64,000 nt of DNA from Roseburia sp. (lineage in GTDB: Bacteria; Bacillota; Clostridia; Lachnospirales; Lachnospiraceae). The stretch covers positions 1-64,000 of the forward strand of contig JALEKJ010000020.1 in assembly GCA_022771695.1 (NCBI GenBank), written 5' to 3'. Both the position numbers and the translations under genes were made by a program. Shown piece after piece: positions 45,901 to 56,297 of this stretch (the first letter of the stretch is position 1; every line of letters starts with the position of its first letter). Below the pieces are notes generated by a model, which saw nothing but the letters and a program-made list of their open reading frames with translations, did not search any database and was not told the DNA's origin.

Positions 45901-47603
45901 ATTTTAGGGGATACTATACCGGAAAAAACGGAACTGGAGTAGCCGTTACAGATGCCAAGGGAAATATCTTAGTTGCCCCGGACTATTTTGCAGGAAACAC
46001 AACCGTATACGCACATTGGTCTACAAAGGCTGCAGCAGGCTACACCATTGTTTATGATGGAAATGGGGCGACAGAGGGAGCAATGCCATCGGTAACTGTT
46101 CCGCTTGACGCAAATTATGTTCTTAATAGAAATCTCTATGAGAGAATGGGATATACATTTGCAGGATGGTCATCGTCTCCGACAGGGAAGGTAGAGTTTG
46201 CGGATAAAGAAGTTGTATATAATCTGGTGAATGCAAATCAGACCAAAACGCTGTATGCAGTGTGGACTCCGATAAAATATACGATACGTTTTAATGGCAA
46301 CGGAGAAACAAGCGGAAGTATGCAAGATATGTTTTGTAACTATGGGAAAGAATATACATTGCCTCAACTTGAATATGAAAAGGTTGGATATCATTTTACA
46401 AAATGGACTACCAACCAAGACGGTACCGGTACGGAGTTTACAGATGGGCAATCTGTGAGCAGTCTGACTTCGATAGATGGAGCTATCGTTAATTTGTATG
46501 CACAATGGGAAGCAAACAGTTATACAATTATGTTTCATCCGAATGACGGAGGAGCGTTGATACATATTGAAGATGTAGTTGCGCAATATGGTACCGAAAT
46601 TGCGCTTCCGAATGGCGCGGACTTCTATGTAAAATATACTCTGAATGGTGAGAATGTAACCGATGCGGTGCTTTCGGGTGCACTCAGTATGCTTACGGGG
46701 GAAGAAACCGCAGAAGAGAGTGAAACACTTTTGGAGGAAGAGCTGTCTGTGGAGGAGAGTGAGACACTTTTAGAGGAAGAGATAGAGAATGTTCAAACGG
46801 TTGCAGAAGAGGAAAAGATAACTGCGCCAGCACAAAAGATATATCCGTCGTTTTTTGGGGGATGGGATTTAGAGGAAGGTAAAAACCGTGTGACACCGCA
46901 GTGGAATGTCGGCGAAGCGGCGGATGTCAGTGTACTGGCAGATGCAGCAGGAGTGACGAATCAGAATGGAGCAGTGATTATCTTATACGCGGTCTGGGAT
47001 GATTGCCCTTGGATTCAGGCGACAGACTTGTATTATACATTGGAACAGGCGCAGAGTGGTTATATTACGCAGGAGGAGATACTAAGCCATGCGACTGCCT
47101 CAGACCGGGAGGACGGCAGCCCGATTGCACCGGGATTTCATGAGAATGGTACATCCTTTTCTATTCCCGATTATTTGCCTGCCGATTTTACACAGTTTCA
47201 GAATGAGGGAAGCTCTACGGAAAATTTAACGGTGGTAGACAGCGCAGGAAATATGTATGTGAAGCAGATAACCGTCTATGTGGTAGATACGACACCGGTG
47301 GCGGTAGAACCGGAAGGGACAACGCGATTTATCAATGAGTACTATTATAATCAACCATATGAAAACGGTGGACTGGAAGAAAATTCAATCTGGCTGACGA
47401 ATCCAGAGTATGTTGCAGCAATGCAGGAAACGTTTGATAATATTCGCAATGACACCGCGATACAGACCTATTACTTTACGCATGAAGAAATCGAAGCGAT
47501 GAAAATGTATATCGCAGAGCATGGAATTGGAAATAGTAAAGAGACGGATGCACTCCAACAGTTCTACAATGAGTTTATGACAGGAAACGTTGTTCTTCAT
47601 TAA
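42915..47603 (+). CDS. Giant secreted B-repeat/glycine-rich protein (candidate adhesin)
   Basis: Signal peptide; multiple 'YTIxFxxNG...YAxW' B-repeats; Gly-rich block 'YGAQGSSCYGLGGYGG...AGGGGGGVATPN'; no LPXTG or C-terminal TM. Confidence 0.85.
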   Translation: MIRPKNKKNIFKDIKRHIILSLFMCIGIFTLDANTVGATTCVEETKIPILETRVGRYKLNYTGNTNHFTTWYESGDVQAQYIYDDVGGAYENSSSAYLTAQSENSAIKHAFLVWQSRTTEKEGYAPMEAPVVFITPNGGTWISPQYIIKDDRDNWDGHNYDNYGSICTMVTDVTSIVKQSGFGKYSVCNIPMWEPSSASMGNSGTYPAGESPGSWQLVIVEENRDFNVRAVSLSVTSEFHLATDFTGNLVLENGLKSTTTGDANGQFLFGMVRSDETASVTEYINTKDSHGNVLANALGQTINKAGLYRNGAVQNNRDSANGGVCVDLSDISNIGSGATSAELYVRNDTLWTAFTMLGASFDISYPDFEGIQTTTVNDDVTEVTVEGSFKNIAIPADTGIYDGNLEIIVDEGLTPISATAKVNGTLITTVPTINGNVVKFSGSEVRNMMNGDDISYTVLCTVNSAGAIKYENEARFNGKLRSEGANTGYWVDQIWVASSEWEREVYQITLNNQGATTAGTSCYFEWYNHGNYTTEGCINAIDTIVAPTKDNYIFDGYFTGANGTGTKYVDADGRILSDATTFTANTTLYACWMPKIYKITLDNQGAGSGKEGTLCYYEKYGVGNYTDEACTTPITQIILPVKDGYTFEGYWTKTGGDSGGGIVCITTAGMVMTSSALFTADTTIYADWESQIFTITCDNQGATYDGSTRFYEQYTTCFYYDEIVMAQGTTSLDYGYTGGVQSFIAPYNGTYFIDVYGAQGSSCYGLGGYGGRSYGVVTLEQGECIYIYVGGQGSGQEGAGWNGGSAGESWLWGVGAGGGATDVRRGNTALANRIIVAGGGGGGVATPNNANSAQGGAGGGTTYQPVNIFAFASGYQPQDPNGYFGPFVNSYDGYAPEYAPAGAGTASGQGGGGGYTGGRTKVTVTGGAYNIIPAGEGGTGYIGGVTAGNVGGTNYGVASLAGQKTGDGHAVITRSNYTTKVTQTTKITPPQKEGYYFRGYYTGKNGTGVAVTDAKGNILVAPDYFAGNTTVYAHWSTKAAAGYTIVYDGNGATEGAMPSVTVPLDANYVLNRNLYERMGYTFAGWSSSPTGKVEFADKEVVYNLVNANQTKTLYAVWTPIKYTIRFNGNGETSGSMQDMFCNYGKEYTLPQLEYEKVGYHFTKWTTNQDGTGTEFTDGQSVSSLTSIDGAIVNLYAQWEANSYTIMFHPNDGGALIHIEDVVAQYGTEIALPNGADFYVKYTLNGENVTDAVLSGALSMLTGEETAEESETLLEEELSVEESETLLEEEIENVQTVAEEEKITAPAQKIYPSFFGGWDLEEGKNRVTPQWNVGEAADVSVLADAAGVTNQNGAVIILYAVWDDCPWIQATDLYYTLEQAQSGYITQEEILSHATASDREDGSPIAPGFHENGTSFSIPDYLPADFTQFQNEGSSTENLTVVDSAGNMYVKQITVYVVDTTPVAVEPEGTTRFINEYYYNQPYENGGLEENSIWLTNPEYVAAMQETFDNIRNDTAIQTYYFTHEEIEAMKMYIAEHGIGNSKETDALQQFYNEFMTGNVVLH

Positions 47604-47708
47604 ATACAAAGAATCTGGCAAATAGTGGCTTGTCTAGGGACGCTCCAAGGCGTATACTTATACTAGGTATGCGGTTTGAAGAGAAGACCGCTCTAAAGGA
47701 GGAAAATC

Positions 47709-48899
47709 ATGAACGTATTAGTTATTAACTGTGGTAGCTCTTCGTTGAAATATCAGTTGATTGATTCAAAGAGTGAAGCTGTATTAGCGAAGGGGCTGTG
47801 TGAGAGAATCGGAATCGATGGAAGATTAGTATATCAGAAGACAGGACTTGATAAAGAGATTACAGAGGCAGCAATGCCTACCCATAAGGAAGCCATTCAG
47901 ATGGTTCTGGATGCACTTGTAAATCCTAAGACGGGTGCAATCGGAAGTTTATCCGAGATTGGTGCGGTAGGACATCGTGTGGTACATGGCGGTGAGAAGT
48001 TTACATCTTCTACACTGCTCACAGAGGAGGCTATGAAAGCGATTGAAGAGTGCAACGACCTTGCGCCGCTTCATAATCCGGCAAACTTAATCGGAATCAA
48101 CGCCTGCAAAGAGTTGATGCCAAACGTACCGATGGTTGGTGTATTTGATACTGCCTTCCATCAGACAATGCCAAAGAAAGCATATCTTTACGGTTTGCCA
48201 TATGAGTATTATGAGAAATATAAAGTAAGAAGATACGGCTTCCATGGAACAAGCCACAGCTTTGTGTCAAAGCGTACTGCTGAGTTCCTTGGCATGGATT
48301 TGAAGAACTCTAAGATTATCGTTGCGCATCTTGGAAACGGAGCATCTATCAGTGCCGTATTAAACGGTGAGTGTGTGGATACTTCCATGGGACTTACTCC
48401 GCTTGAGGGTCTTGTTATGGGAACCCGTTCCGGTGATATCGATCCGGCTATCATGGAGTTCATCGCAAAGAAAGAAAACCTTGATATTGAGGGCGTCATG
48501 AATGTGTTAAATAAGAAGTCAGGTGTACAGGGGCTATCTCGTCTGTCCAGTGATTTCCGTGATTTGGAAGCAGGTTACAACGAGGGCAACGAACTTGCAA
48601 TCAATGCGATTGAAGTGTTCTGTTACCGTGTGGCAAAATACATCGGTTCTTATGTTGCAGCGATGAATGGTGTAGATGCGATTGCATTTACCGCCGGTAT
48701 CGGTGAGAATACGGAATTGGTGCGTGGAAAAATATTAGCGTACCTTGGATATCTTGGAATTACGGTAGATGCAGAAGCGAATACCGTGCGCGGTGAGGAT
48801 AAAGTAATTTCTTCTGCTGATTCTAAGGTTAAGGTATGCGTTATCCCGACCAACGAGGAGCTTGCCATCGCAAGAGAAACGGTTGCTCTGGTACAGTAA
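47709..48899 (+). CDS. ackA: Acetate kinase
   Basis: 'MNVLVINCGSSSLKYQLID', 'HRVVHGGEKF', 'RRYGFHGTSHSFV', 'AHLGNGASISAV'. Confidence 0.98.
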   Translation: MNVLVINCGSSSLKYQLIDSKSEAVLAKGLCERIGIDGRLVYQKTGLDKEITEAAMPTHKEAIQMVLDALVNPKTGAIGSLSEIGAVGHRVVHGGEKFTSSTLLTEEAMKAIEECNDLAPLHNPANLIGINACKELMPNVPMVGVFDTAFHQTMPKKAYLYGLPYEYYEKYKVRRYGFHGTSHSFVSKRTAEFLGMDLKNSKIIVAHLGNGASISAVLNGECVDTSMGLTPLEGLVMGTRSGDIDPAIMEFIAKKENLDIEGVMNVLNKKSGVQGLSRLSSDFRDLEAGYNEGNELAINAIEVFCYRVAKYIGSYVAAMNGVDAIAFTAGIGENTELVRGKILAYLGYLGITVDAEANTVRGEDKVISSADSKVKVCVIPTNEELAIARETVALVQ

Positions 48900-48942
48900 G
48901 AGTGTCAAGTGAAAAAACTTGACAAATTTTGCAAAGAAATGA

Positions 48943-48971
48943 TTGACAAACGAAACATGCCTATGTATAAT
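48943..48971 (+). promoter_or_regulatory. Perfect consensus sigma-A promoter for DUF177-rpmF
   Basis: TTGACA - 17 bp - TATAAT. Confidence 0.85.
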
Positions 48972-49029
48972 TGTTTAGGTGTGAAAACCTCATGCGTGAG
49001 AGAATCTCGCCGGGGTGGAGGAGTAAACC

Positions 49030-49554
49030 ATGCTGATAGATATTTCAGAGATTGTGTCTTGTGAGAACAAGGAGATTACCAAAGAAGTTTCCATCGAGCT
49101 CAATTCGTTTATATCAAAGCTGGGTGAATTCCCAATCACAAAGAAGGCACCGATTGATATACGAATCGCGAACCGGGAGAACAAGCGGCTGCTTATCCAG
49201 GGAGATGTAGATTTGACAGTATCAATTCCGTGTAGCCGTTGTCTGGAGGATGTGCCGACAGACATCCATTTTTCCGTTGATAAGGAGCTTGAACTGAATG
49301 GTTCCGAGGTCAATGATGAAGAGATGGAAGTTACCGACTACCTGATTGGATTAAATCTGGATATAGATAAGCTTATCTATGGAGAGATTTTGGTGAACTG
49401 GCCGATGAAAGTTCTGTGCAAGGAGGATTGCAAAGGAATTTGCAAAGTGTGCGGAATGAACCTGAATAAGGGGAACTGCGATTGCCAGAGAACAGAACTG
49501 GATCCAAGAATGGCAGCAATCCAAGATGTCTTTAACAAATTTAAGGAGGTGTAA
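49030..49554 (+). CDS. DUF177 (YceD) family protein
   Basis: 'RCLEDVPTDIHFSVDKEL', 'LCKEDCKGICKVCGMNLNKGNCDC'; precedes rpmF. Confidence 0.92.
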   Translation: MLIDISEIVSCENKEITKEVSIELNSFISKLGEFPITKKAPIDIRIANRENKRLLIQGDVDLTVSIPCSRCLEDVPTDIHFSVDKELELNGSEVNDEEMEVTDYLIGLNLDIDKLIYGEILVNWPMKVLCKEDCKGICKVCGMNLNKGNCDCQRTELDPRMAAIQDVFNKFKEV

Positions 49555-49557
49555 AGA

Positions 49558-49737
49558 ATGTCAATTTGTCCAAAGAATAAATCTTCCAAGGGAAGAAGAG
49601 ATAAAAGAAGAGCAAACTGGAAAATGACTGCTCCTGCATTAGTAAAATGCAGCAAATGTGGAGAGTTAATGATGCCTCATAGAGTATGCAAAAACTGTGG
49701 CTCTTACAACAAAAAAGAAATTATTGCTCAGGACTAA
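49558..49737 (+). CDS. rpmF: 50S ribosomal protein L32
   Basis: MSICPKNKSSKGRRDKRRANWKMTAPALVKCSKCGELMMPHRVCKNCGSYNKKEIIAQD; absent from ORF track (59 aa). Confidence 0.97.
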   Translation: MSICPKNKSSKGRRDKRRANWKMTAPALVKCSKCGELMMPHRVCKNCGSYNKKEIIAQD

Positions 49738-49749
49738 TGAAGACCTGGT

Positions 49750-49783
49750 AGTGGGAGTGTTTGAGAAAACACTCCCACTTTTT
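49750..49783 (+). terminator. Rho-independent terminator
   Basis: AGTGGGAGTGTTT-gag-AAAACACTCCCACTTTTT. Confidence 0.88.
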
Positions 49784-49799
49784 CAATAAGGAGAGTACT

Positions 49800-50522
49800 A
49801 TGGGAGAATTTTTTAATTTAGATAATAAGTTTTTTCAGGGAATAAATAAAGTCATCGACTGTGTGTTACTGAATGTGCTGTGGATATTTTGCTGTGTTCC
49901 GCTAATAACAGCATTTTTAGTGGCATGGCAGAGCGGTGTGGCGCTTTATTGGGTCATCTGTTGGCTGACATTCGCGCTTGCAGGTCCGGCCACGACAGCG
50001 CTGTATTATGCAATTAACAAGGTTGTACGTCATGGCAGAAGCTACATTTGGAAAGAGTACTGGCATGCATTTTTCAGTAATTTTAAGCAGGCAGCAGCAG
50101 CAGCGTTGGTTGTTGCGGGATTAGGACTTTTCATGGTACTTGACTGCTATATTATGTATCAGTTTGCGAAGGCGGGCGAGAAGAGTGGTGCGTTGTATGC
50201 AGTATTTTTGATTTTTATTTTGCTGATTGTTATGTGGGCAACTTATGTATTCCCGTACATAGCGCGTTTTGAAAACAAACTCTTGCAGGTATTAAAAAAT
50301 ACGGCGTTGATTGCGATTGCAAATCTTCCGTGGACATTTGTATTGTTGGTAGTGCTCATTGTGTCAGCACTTTTGGTCTGGGCAATGCCGCCGGTACTCG
50401 TTATTGTTCCGTCGGTTTATATGCTGATTGCAAACTTTATTTTGGAAAAGGTTTTCTTAAAGTATATGTCGAAAGAAGATATCGCAACAGAAGAGGAACG
50501 GAACCGGGAATTCTATAACTAG
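49800..50522 (+). CDS. YesL family membrane protein (DUF624)
   Basis: 'FFNLDNKFFQGINKVIDCVLLNVLWIFCCVPLITA'. Confidence 0.85.
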   Translation: MGEFFNLDNKFFQGINKVIDCVLLNVLWIFCCVPLITAFLVAWQSGVALYWVICWLTFALAGPATTALYYAINKVVRHGRSYIWKEYWHAFFSNFKQAAAAALVVAGLGLFMVLDCYIMYQFAKAGEKSGALYAVFLIFILLIVMWATYVFPYIARFENKLLQVLKNTALIAIANLPWTFVLLVVLIVSALLVWAMPPVLVIVPSVYMLIANFILEKVFLKYMSKEDIATEEERNREFYN

Positions 50523-50621
50523 AAAAACTGGTTTTTTGCGTATTGACTTATAGAATGACTTATAATATATTTTTTTATAGACGCGAAGGTAACCTTAGCG
50601 ACGTAGATTGGAGATTGGAAT

Positions 50622-51662
50622 ATGCAGCAGAGTAATGATGCCAAGGTAACGCGAGTTGTTTTGGATGCGATGGGTGGAGATTACGCACCTGCAGAACTGG
50701 TAAAAGGAGCTGTGGAAGCAGTCAAGAACAGAGAGGATATTCAGGTCTTTTTGGTGGGACAGGAGGATGTTGTCAGAGAGGAATTGACGAAGTATACCTA
50801 CCCTGAGGAGAGAATCACCATCGTACATGCGGAGGAAGTGATTGAGACAGCAGAACCGCCGGTGAATGCGATTCGTAAGAAGAAGCAGTCCTCCATAGTT
50901 GTGGGCATGAATATGGTGAAGCAGAAGGAAGCAGATGCATTTGTTTCAGCAGGAAGTTCCGGGGCAATACTTGTCGGCGGACAGGTTATTGTCGGCAGAA
51001 TCAAGGGTATTGAGAGACCACCATTGGCACCGCTTATTCCTACAGAAAAGGGAGTTTCGCTCTTAATTGACTGTGGCGCGAATGTGGATGCAAGACCGTC
51101 ACATCTGCTTCAGTTTGCGAAGATGGGCTCTATTTATATGGAGAACGTATTGGGCATTAAAAACCCACGAGTTGCGATTGTAAATATCGGAGCAGAAGAA
51201 GAGAAAGGAAATGCCTTAGTGAAGGAGACATATCCTCTCTTAAAAGAATGCGGGGATATCAATTTTGTGGGAAGTATTGAGGCACGTGAGATTCCGCACG
51301 GGGAAGCAGATGTCATTGTGTGTGAGGCTTTTGTCGGCAATGTCATTCTAAAGCTGTATGAGGGACTTAGCAGTACTTTGATTAGTGCGATTAAGAAGGG
51401 TATGATGAGTACTTTAAAGAGCAAAATCGGTGCTGCACTTGCGCTTCCGGCGCTTAAGAGTACACTTAAGGACTTCGATGCGAGCCAGTATGGTGGAGCA
51501 CCACTTTTAGGCTTGAATGGTCTGATTGTGAAGACACATGGAAGTGCCAAGGCAAAGGAGATTACCAACTCCATATACCAGTGTGTGACGTTTAAAGAAC
51601 AGGACATTAATGGGAAAATTAAGAAAAATATTATAAGTTCAACCGAACAGGAAGGAATGTAA
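50622..51662 (+). CDS. plsX: Phosphate acyltransferase PlsX
   Basis: 'VVLDAMGGDYAPAELVKGAVEA', 'SAGSSGAILVGG', 'GANVDARPSHLLQFAKMG'. Confidence 0.97.
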   Translation: MQQSNDAKVTRVVLDAMGGDYAPAELVKGAVEAVKNREDIQVFLVGQEDVVREELTKYTYPEERITIVHAEEVIETAEPPVNAIRKKKQSSIVVGMNMVKQKEADAFVSAGSSGAILVGGQVIVGRIKGIERPPLAPLIPTEKGVSLLIDCGANVDARPSHLLQFAKMGSIYMENVLGIKNPRVAIVNIGAEEEKGNALVKETYPLLKECGDINFVGSIEAREIPHGEADVIVCEAFVGNVILKLYEGLSSTLISAIKKGMMSTLKSKIGAALALPALKSTLKDFDASQYGGAPLLGLNGLIVKTHGSAKAKEITNSIYQCVTFKEQDINGKIKKNIISSTEQEGM

Positions 51663-51665
51663 GCT

Positions 51666-51899
51666 ATGGAATTTGAAAAATTGAAAAAAATCATTGCAGA
51701 GGTATTAAATGTGGATGAAGAGGAAATCAAGATGGAGACAACGTTTGTTGATGATCTTGGAGCAGATTCTCTTGATATTTTTCAGATTATTATGGGTATT
51801 GAAGAAGAATTCGACATTGAGATTGCAAATGAAGATGCAGAGCACATTGTAACCGTGGCAGATGCAGTAGAAGAGATAAAGAATGCTTCAAACGCATAA
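51666..51899 (+). CDS. acpP: Acyl carrier protein
   Basis: '[28 protein letters not shown]'. Confidence 0.96.
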   Translation: MEFEKLKKIIAEVLNVDEEEIKMETTFVDDLGADSLDIFQIIMGIEEEFDIEIANEDAEHIVTVADAVEEIKNASNA

Positions 51900-51925
51900 G
51901 AGATAATTAGATGATGTGAAATGGG

Positions 51926-51955
51926 AAGCCCTTGTTTCTGCAACAAGGGCTTTTA
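51926..51955 (+). terminator. Rho-independent terminator
   Basis: AAGCCCTTGTT-tctgc-AACAAGGGCTTTT. Confidence 0.85.
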
Positions 51956-52032
51956 TAAAGTTGTGAGAGTTTTTCTTGCTTTATACGAAGGCTGTAGGGC
52001 AAGAAAAGACCTCGCGGAAGATGGAGGGAAAG

Positions 52033-52719
52033 ATGTCAAATTTGACAGAACTGGAAGAAGTCATTGGTTATGAATTCAAGCAGAAGGGGCTGCTAAGACA
52101 AGCGTTGACACACAGCTCGTTCGCCAATGAAAAGCATATGAAGAAGCTCTCAGATAATGAGCGCCTGGAGTTCTTGGGAGATGCTGTGTTGGAAGTTGTC
52201 TCAAGTGAATTCCTTTTTCAACATTATCCGAAGCTTCCGGAAGGTGACCTGACGAAGCTGCGTGCAAGTATTGTGTGTGAACCGACGCTTGCTATGTGCA
52301 CACGAGAGATAAAATTGGGGAAATATCTTTACCTTGGAAAGGGAGAGAATCAGACCGGAGGCAGAACGCGTAAGTCTATTTTGTCGGATGCGCTCGAGGC
52401 GGTCATTGGAGCAATTTATCTTGATGGTGGATTTGAACCGGCACAGGCATTTATTCATCGGTTTATATTGACGGATATTGAGCATAAGAAGCTGTTTTAT
52501 GATAGTAAGACAATCTTGCAGGAGGTAGTGCAGGGAAGCTACGATGAGCCCTTGCATTATGTGTTGCTTGCAGAGGAAGGGCCTGACCATGATAAGAGTT
52601 TTCGGGTGGCAGCCCAGATTGGAGATAAGCGGATTGGAGAGGGAAGCGGTCATACGAAGAAAGCTGCAGAACAGGAAGCTGCTTATCAGGCATTATTGAT
52701 ATTAAAGCCGAAGCTATAA
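52033..52719 (+). CDS. rnc: Ribonuclease III
   Basis: 'NERLEFLGDAVLEVVSSEFLF', C-terminal dsRBD 'GSGHTKKAAEQEAAYQAL'. Confidence 0.97.
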   Translation: MSNLTELEEVIGYEFKQKGLLRQALTHSSFANEKHMKKLSDNERLEFLGDAVLEVVSSEFLFQHYPKLPEGDLTKLRASIVCEPTLAMCTREIKLGKYLYLGKGENQTGGRTRKSILSDALEAVIGAIYLDGGFEPAQAFIHRFILTDIEHKKLFYDSKTILQEVVQGSYDEPLHYVLLAEEGPDHDKSFRVAAQIGDKRIGEGSGHTKKAAEQEAAYQALLILKPKL

Positions 52720-52735
52720 GCAAAGAGAGGTATCT

Positions 52736-55700
52736 ATGTATCTTAAAAGTATCGAAGTTCAGGGATTTAAATCATTTGCAAATAAAATCGTATTTGATTT
52801 TCACAATGGGATTACGGGCATTGTCGGACCGAACGGCAGTGGTAAGAGTAACGTAGCAGATGCAGTCCGCTGGGTATTAGGAGAGCAGAGCGCGAAGCAG
52901 CTTCGTGGAGCAAGCATGCAGGACGTTATTTTTGCGGGAACGGAGAATCGCAAGCCGCTCAGCTATGCATATGTGGCGATTACAATGGATAACTCTGACC
53001 ACCAGCTTGCTATCGATTTTGAGGAAGTGACGGTTGCGAGACGTGTGTACCGCTCCGGAGAGAGTGAGTACCTGATTAACGGAAATCCATGCCGTTTGAA
53101 GGATGTGACAGAGCTTTTCTATGATACCGGTATCGGGAAAGAGGGTTACTCTATCATCGGACAGGGGCAGATTGAGCGAATTTTAAGTGGAAAACCGGAA
53201 GAACGCCGTGAGCTTTTTGATGAGGCAGCAGGTATCGTGAAGTACAAGAAACGTAAGGCGACGGCTCAGAAGAAGCTTGAAAATGAGCGTGAGAACCTTG
53301 TGCGTGTCAATGATATCTTAGCGGAATTAGAGCGTCAGGTAGGTCCGTTAGAGCGTCAGGCGGAAAAGGCGCGCGTTTACCTTAAGAAAAAAGAGGAATT
53401 AAAGACCTATGATGTGAATATGTTTCTTTTGGAAGTAGAACGCATCGATGCGCAACTAAAAGAAGTGCAGGATAAATTTCAAATTGCAGACCGGGAATTG
53501 AAGGATGCAAATGAGGCATATGAGAGTGCGAAGTCCGAGTATGAGAAGATGGAGCAGGATATGGCGCTTATGGATGAGAAGATTACGACCATCCGAGAAA
53601 ATCTGAGCAATTCTACTGTTATGAAGGGCAAGTTAGAGGGACAGATTAATGTCCTAAATGAGCAGATTCATACGGCAGAGATGACGGATGAACATTTAAA
53701 GAGTCGTTTGGATTCCATCGACCGCGAAAAGGAAGAACGTCTACAGTCTAAGGCCTCCTATGATAAGGAAAAAGAAGAGTTGGATGTCCAACTGAAAGAA
53801 GTAGAGGAAAAAAAAGAACAAGCCACAGAGCATTTGCGCGTATTGCAGGAAGAAATCGCGCGTTGTACAGAGGGAATTGAAAAGGGCAAGAATGAGATTA
53901 TTGAGCTTTTGAATAAGAAGGCTTCTGTCAAGGCAAGACAGCAGCGATTTGATACGATGTTAGAACAAGTGAATATTCGCAAGGCTCAACTGACACAGCG
54001 TTTGCTTGCGAGAAAGACGGAAGAGGCAGATTTAGAGTCTGTGCTTTCGGGCTATCAGAAAGAATTAGATGCTGTGAATGCAACAATTCAGGAGAAAAAG
54101 CGCGAAGCTGCCGACATGGAAGGAAAAGAGCGCACGTGGAAGAAAAAGTCCTTTGAGACAAACCAGCAGTTAGAAGAAGCGGTTGCGAAGTACCACAAGG
54201 AACAGTCGCGCTTGGAATCTCTTAAGAATATTGCAGAGCGTTATGACGGTTATGGTAACAGTATTCGCCGCGTCATGGAACAGAAAGCGCAGAACAAAGG
54301 GTTACTTGGTGTTGTTTCCGACCTGATTCAGGTGGAAAAGAAATATGAGATTGCGATTGAGACAGCACTCGGCGGTAATATTCAGAATATTGTGACCGAA
54401 GATGAAGAGACTGCAAAACGAATGATTGCATATTTAAAGCAGAACCGTTTTGGTCGTGCAACATTCCTTCCGCTTACCAGTGTGGATGGCAAGGGCAACT
54501 TTAAGAATGCTGATGCCTTAAATGAAAAAGGCGTCATTGGGCTTGCCAATACATTGGTGAAGACTGATAAAAAGTATGAGGGCGTTACTGCATATTTGTT
54601 GGGCAGGGTCATTGTGACTGAGGATATCGACTGTGCAGTTACTCTTGCGCGCAAGTATCATTACTCTCTGCACATCGTAACATTAGAGGGAGAATATTTA
54701 AGCCCGGGTGGTTCCATGACGGGTGGTGCGTTCAAGAACAGCAGTAATCTGTTGGCGAGAAAGCGCGAGATTGAAGAACTTGAGAAGACAGTTGCCCAGC
54801 TTGAGAATGAAATCAAAGAGCACAGAAATCGTCTGGAAGATATTAAGACGGCACGTGCCCTGCTCGCGGAGGATATTGAGAAAAATAAAGCAGACTTGCA
54901 GGAGCAATATATCTTACAGAATACGGCAAAGATGAATGTCGAGCGAGTGGCGGAGCAGAAGAATGAGAGCGAGAGCGTATTTGCTGGCTTACAACTTGAA
55001 AATCAAGAGATTGAGAATCAACTGCGTGAAATTTCTGAAAACAAAGAACGCATCTTACAGGAAATTGAGGCTGCGAAAGTTAGAGAGCAGGAGATTGAAG
55101 AAGAGAATATCAAATTTCAGGCAAGCTTGGATGAGAATTCCGGTAAGGAAGAGGCTGCACAAAAAGCGGTATCCGAAGTGCAGTTAGAGGAAGCCGGAAT
55201 CCGTCAGAAAGCAGAGTTCGTTCTTTTGAACTTAGAACGTATTAATGGCGAGATTAAGCGTTATGAGGATGAGCGTGAGGGATTCCTGCGTGACGCAGAA
55301 GAGGCAAAAAAAGATGCCGAGAAGAAACGTCATGATATTGAAGAGATTAAAAAGACGATTTTGGCATCCGATGATACATACGCAAATTTGGAAAAAGAAT
55401 TAAAAGAGAACCTTGCACATAAGGATGAGATGTCCACGGCGTATAAGGGCTTTTTCCAGAAGAGGGAAGAGATTGGAGAGAAGATTACCGCTTTAGACAA
55501 AGAAATTTTCCGTCTCAACAGTCAGCGTGAGAAATTAGAAGAAGCGCATGAGTATCAGAACAACTACATGTGGGAAGAGTATGAACTGACATTGCATGCG
55601 GCACTGGAACTCCGTAATGAGGAGTACACGGATCTTGCGGCGTTAAAGAAGATGATTGCATCCATCAAGGACGATATCCGTAAGCTTGGCGATGTCAATG

Positions 55701-56296
55701 TCAATGCGATTGAGGACTATAAAGAAGTGTCTGAACGATATGAGTTCTTAAAAACACAGCATGACGATCTCGTGGAAGCTGAGAAGACGCTGATGGGTAT
55801 TATAGAAGAATTGGATACCGGAATGCGTAAGCAATTTATGGAGAAGTTTGCAGAAATTCAGCGCGAGTTTGACAAGGTATTTAAGGAACTTTTTGGTGGC
55901 GGTAAAGGAACGCTTGAATTGGTGGAGGATGAGGATATCCTAGAGTGCGGTATCCGTATCATCGCGCAGCCGCCGGGAAAGAAGCTTCAGAATATGATGC
56001 AGATGTCCGGTGGAGAAAAGTCACTTACCGCAATCGCGTTGCTGTTTGCAATTCAGAACCTAAAGCCGTCCCCGTTCTGTCTGCTGGACGAGATTGAAGC
56101 TGCATTGGATGACTCAAACGTTGGACGTTTTGCGAAATACTTGCACAAACTTACTAAGAATACGCAGTTTATTGTGATTACGCATAGACGTGGAACCATG
56201 GCGGCGGCAGACCGTCTGTATGGTATCACGATGCAGGAAAAAGGTGTATCGACATTGGTATCCGTCAATTTGATTGAGGGTGACCTTGACAAATAA
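52736..56296 (+). CDS. smc: Chromosome segregation protein SMC
   Basis: '[31 protein letters not shown]', hinge, '[18 protein letters not shown]...[14 protein letters not shown]'. Confidence 0.98.
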   Translation: MYLKSIEVQGFKSFANKIVFDFHNGITGIVGPNGSGKSNVADAVRWVLGEQSAKQLRGASMQDVIFAGTENRKPLSYAYVAITMDNSDHQLAIDFEEVTVARRVYRSGESEYLINGNPCRLKDVTELFYDTGIGKEGYSIIGQGQIERILSGKPEERRELFDEAAGIVKYKKRKATAQKKLENERENLVRVNDILAELERQVGPLERQAEKARVYLKKKEELKTYDVNMFLLEVERIDAQLKEVQDKFQIADRELKDANEAYESAKSEYEKMEQDMALMDEKITTIRENLSNSTVMKGKLEGQINVLNEQIHTAEMTDEHLKSRLDSIDREKEERLQSKASYDKEKEELDVQLKEVEEKKEQATEHLRVLQEEIARCTEGIEKGKNEIIELLNKKASVKARQQRFDTMLEQVNIRKAQLTQRLLARKTEEADLESVLSGYQKELDAVNATIQEKKREAADMEGKERTWKKKSFETNQQLEEAVAKYHKEQSRLESLKNIAERYDGYGNSIRRVMEQKAQNKGLLGVVSDLIQVEKKYEIAIETALGGNIQNIVTEDEETAKRMIAYLKQNRFGRATFLPLTSVDGKGNFKNADALNEKGVIGLANTLVKTDKKYEGVTAYLLGRVIVTEDIDCAVTLARKYHYSLHIVTLEGEYLSPGGSMTGGAFKNSSNLLARKREIEELEKTVAQLENEIKEHRNRLEDIKTARALLAEDIEKNKADLQEQYILQNTAKMNVERVAEQKNESESVFAGLQLENQEIENQLREISENKERILQEIEAAKVREQEIEEENIKFQASLDENSGKEEAAQKAVSEVQLEEAGIRQKAEFVLLNLERINGEIKRYEDEREGFLRDAEEAKKDAEKKRHDIEEIKKTILASDDTYANLEKELKENLAHKDEMSTAYKGFFQKREEIGEKITALDKEIFRLNSQREKLEEAHEYQNNYMWEEYELTLHAALELRNEEYTDLAALKKMIASIKDDIRKLGDVNVNAIEDYKEVSERYEFLKTQHDDLVEAEKTLMGIIEELDTGMRKQFMEKFAEIQREFDKVFKELFGGGKGTLELVEDEDILECGIRIIAQPPGKKLQNMMQMSGGEKSLTAIALLFAIQNLKPSPFCLLDEIEAALDDSNVGRFAKYLHKLTKNTQFIVITHRRGTMAAADRLYGITMQEKGVSTLVSVNLIEGDLDK

Positions 56297-56297
56297 G

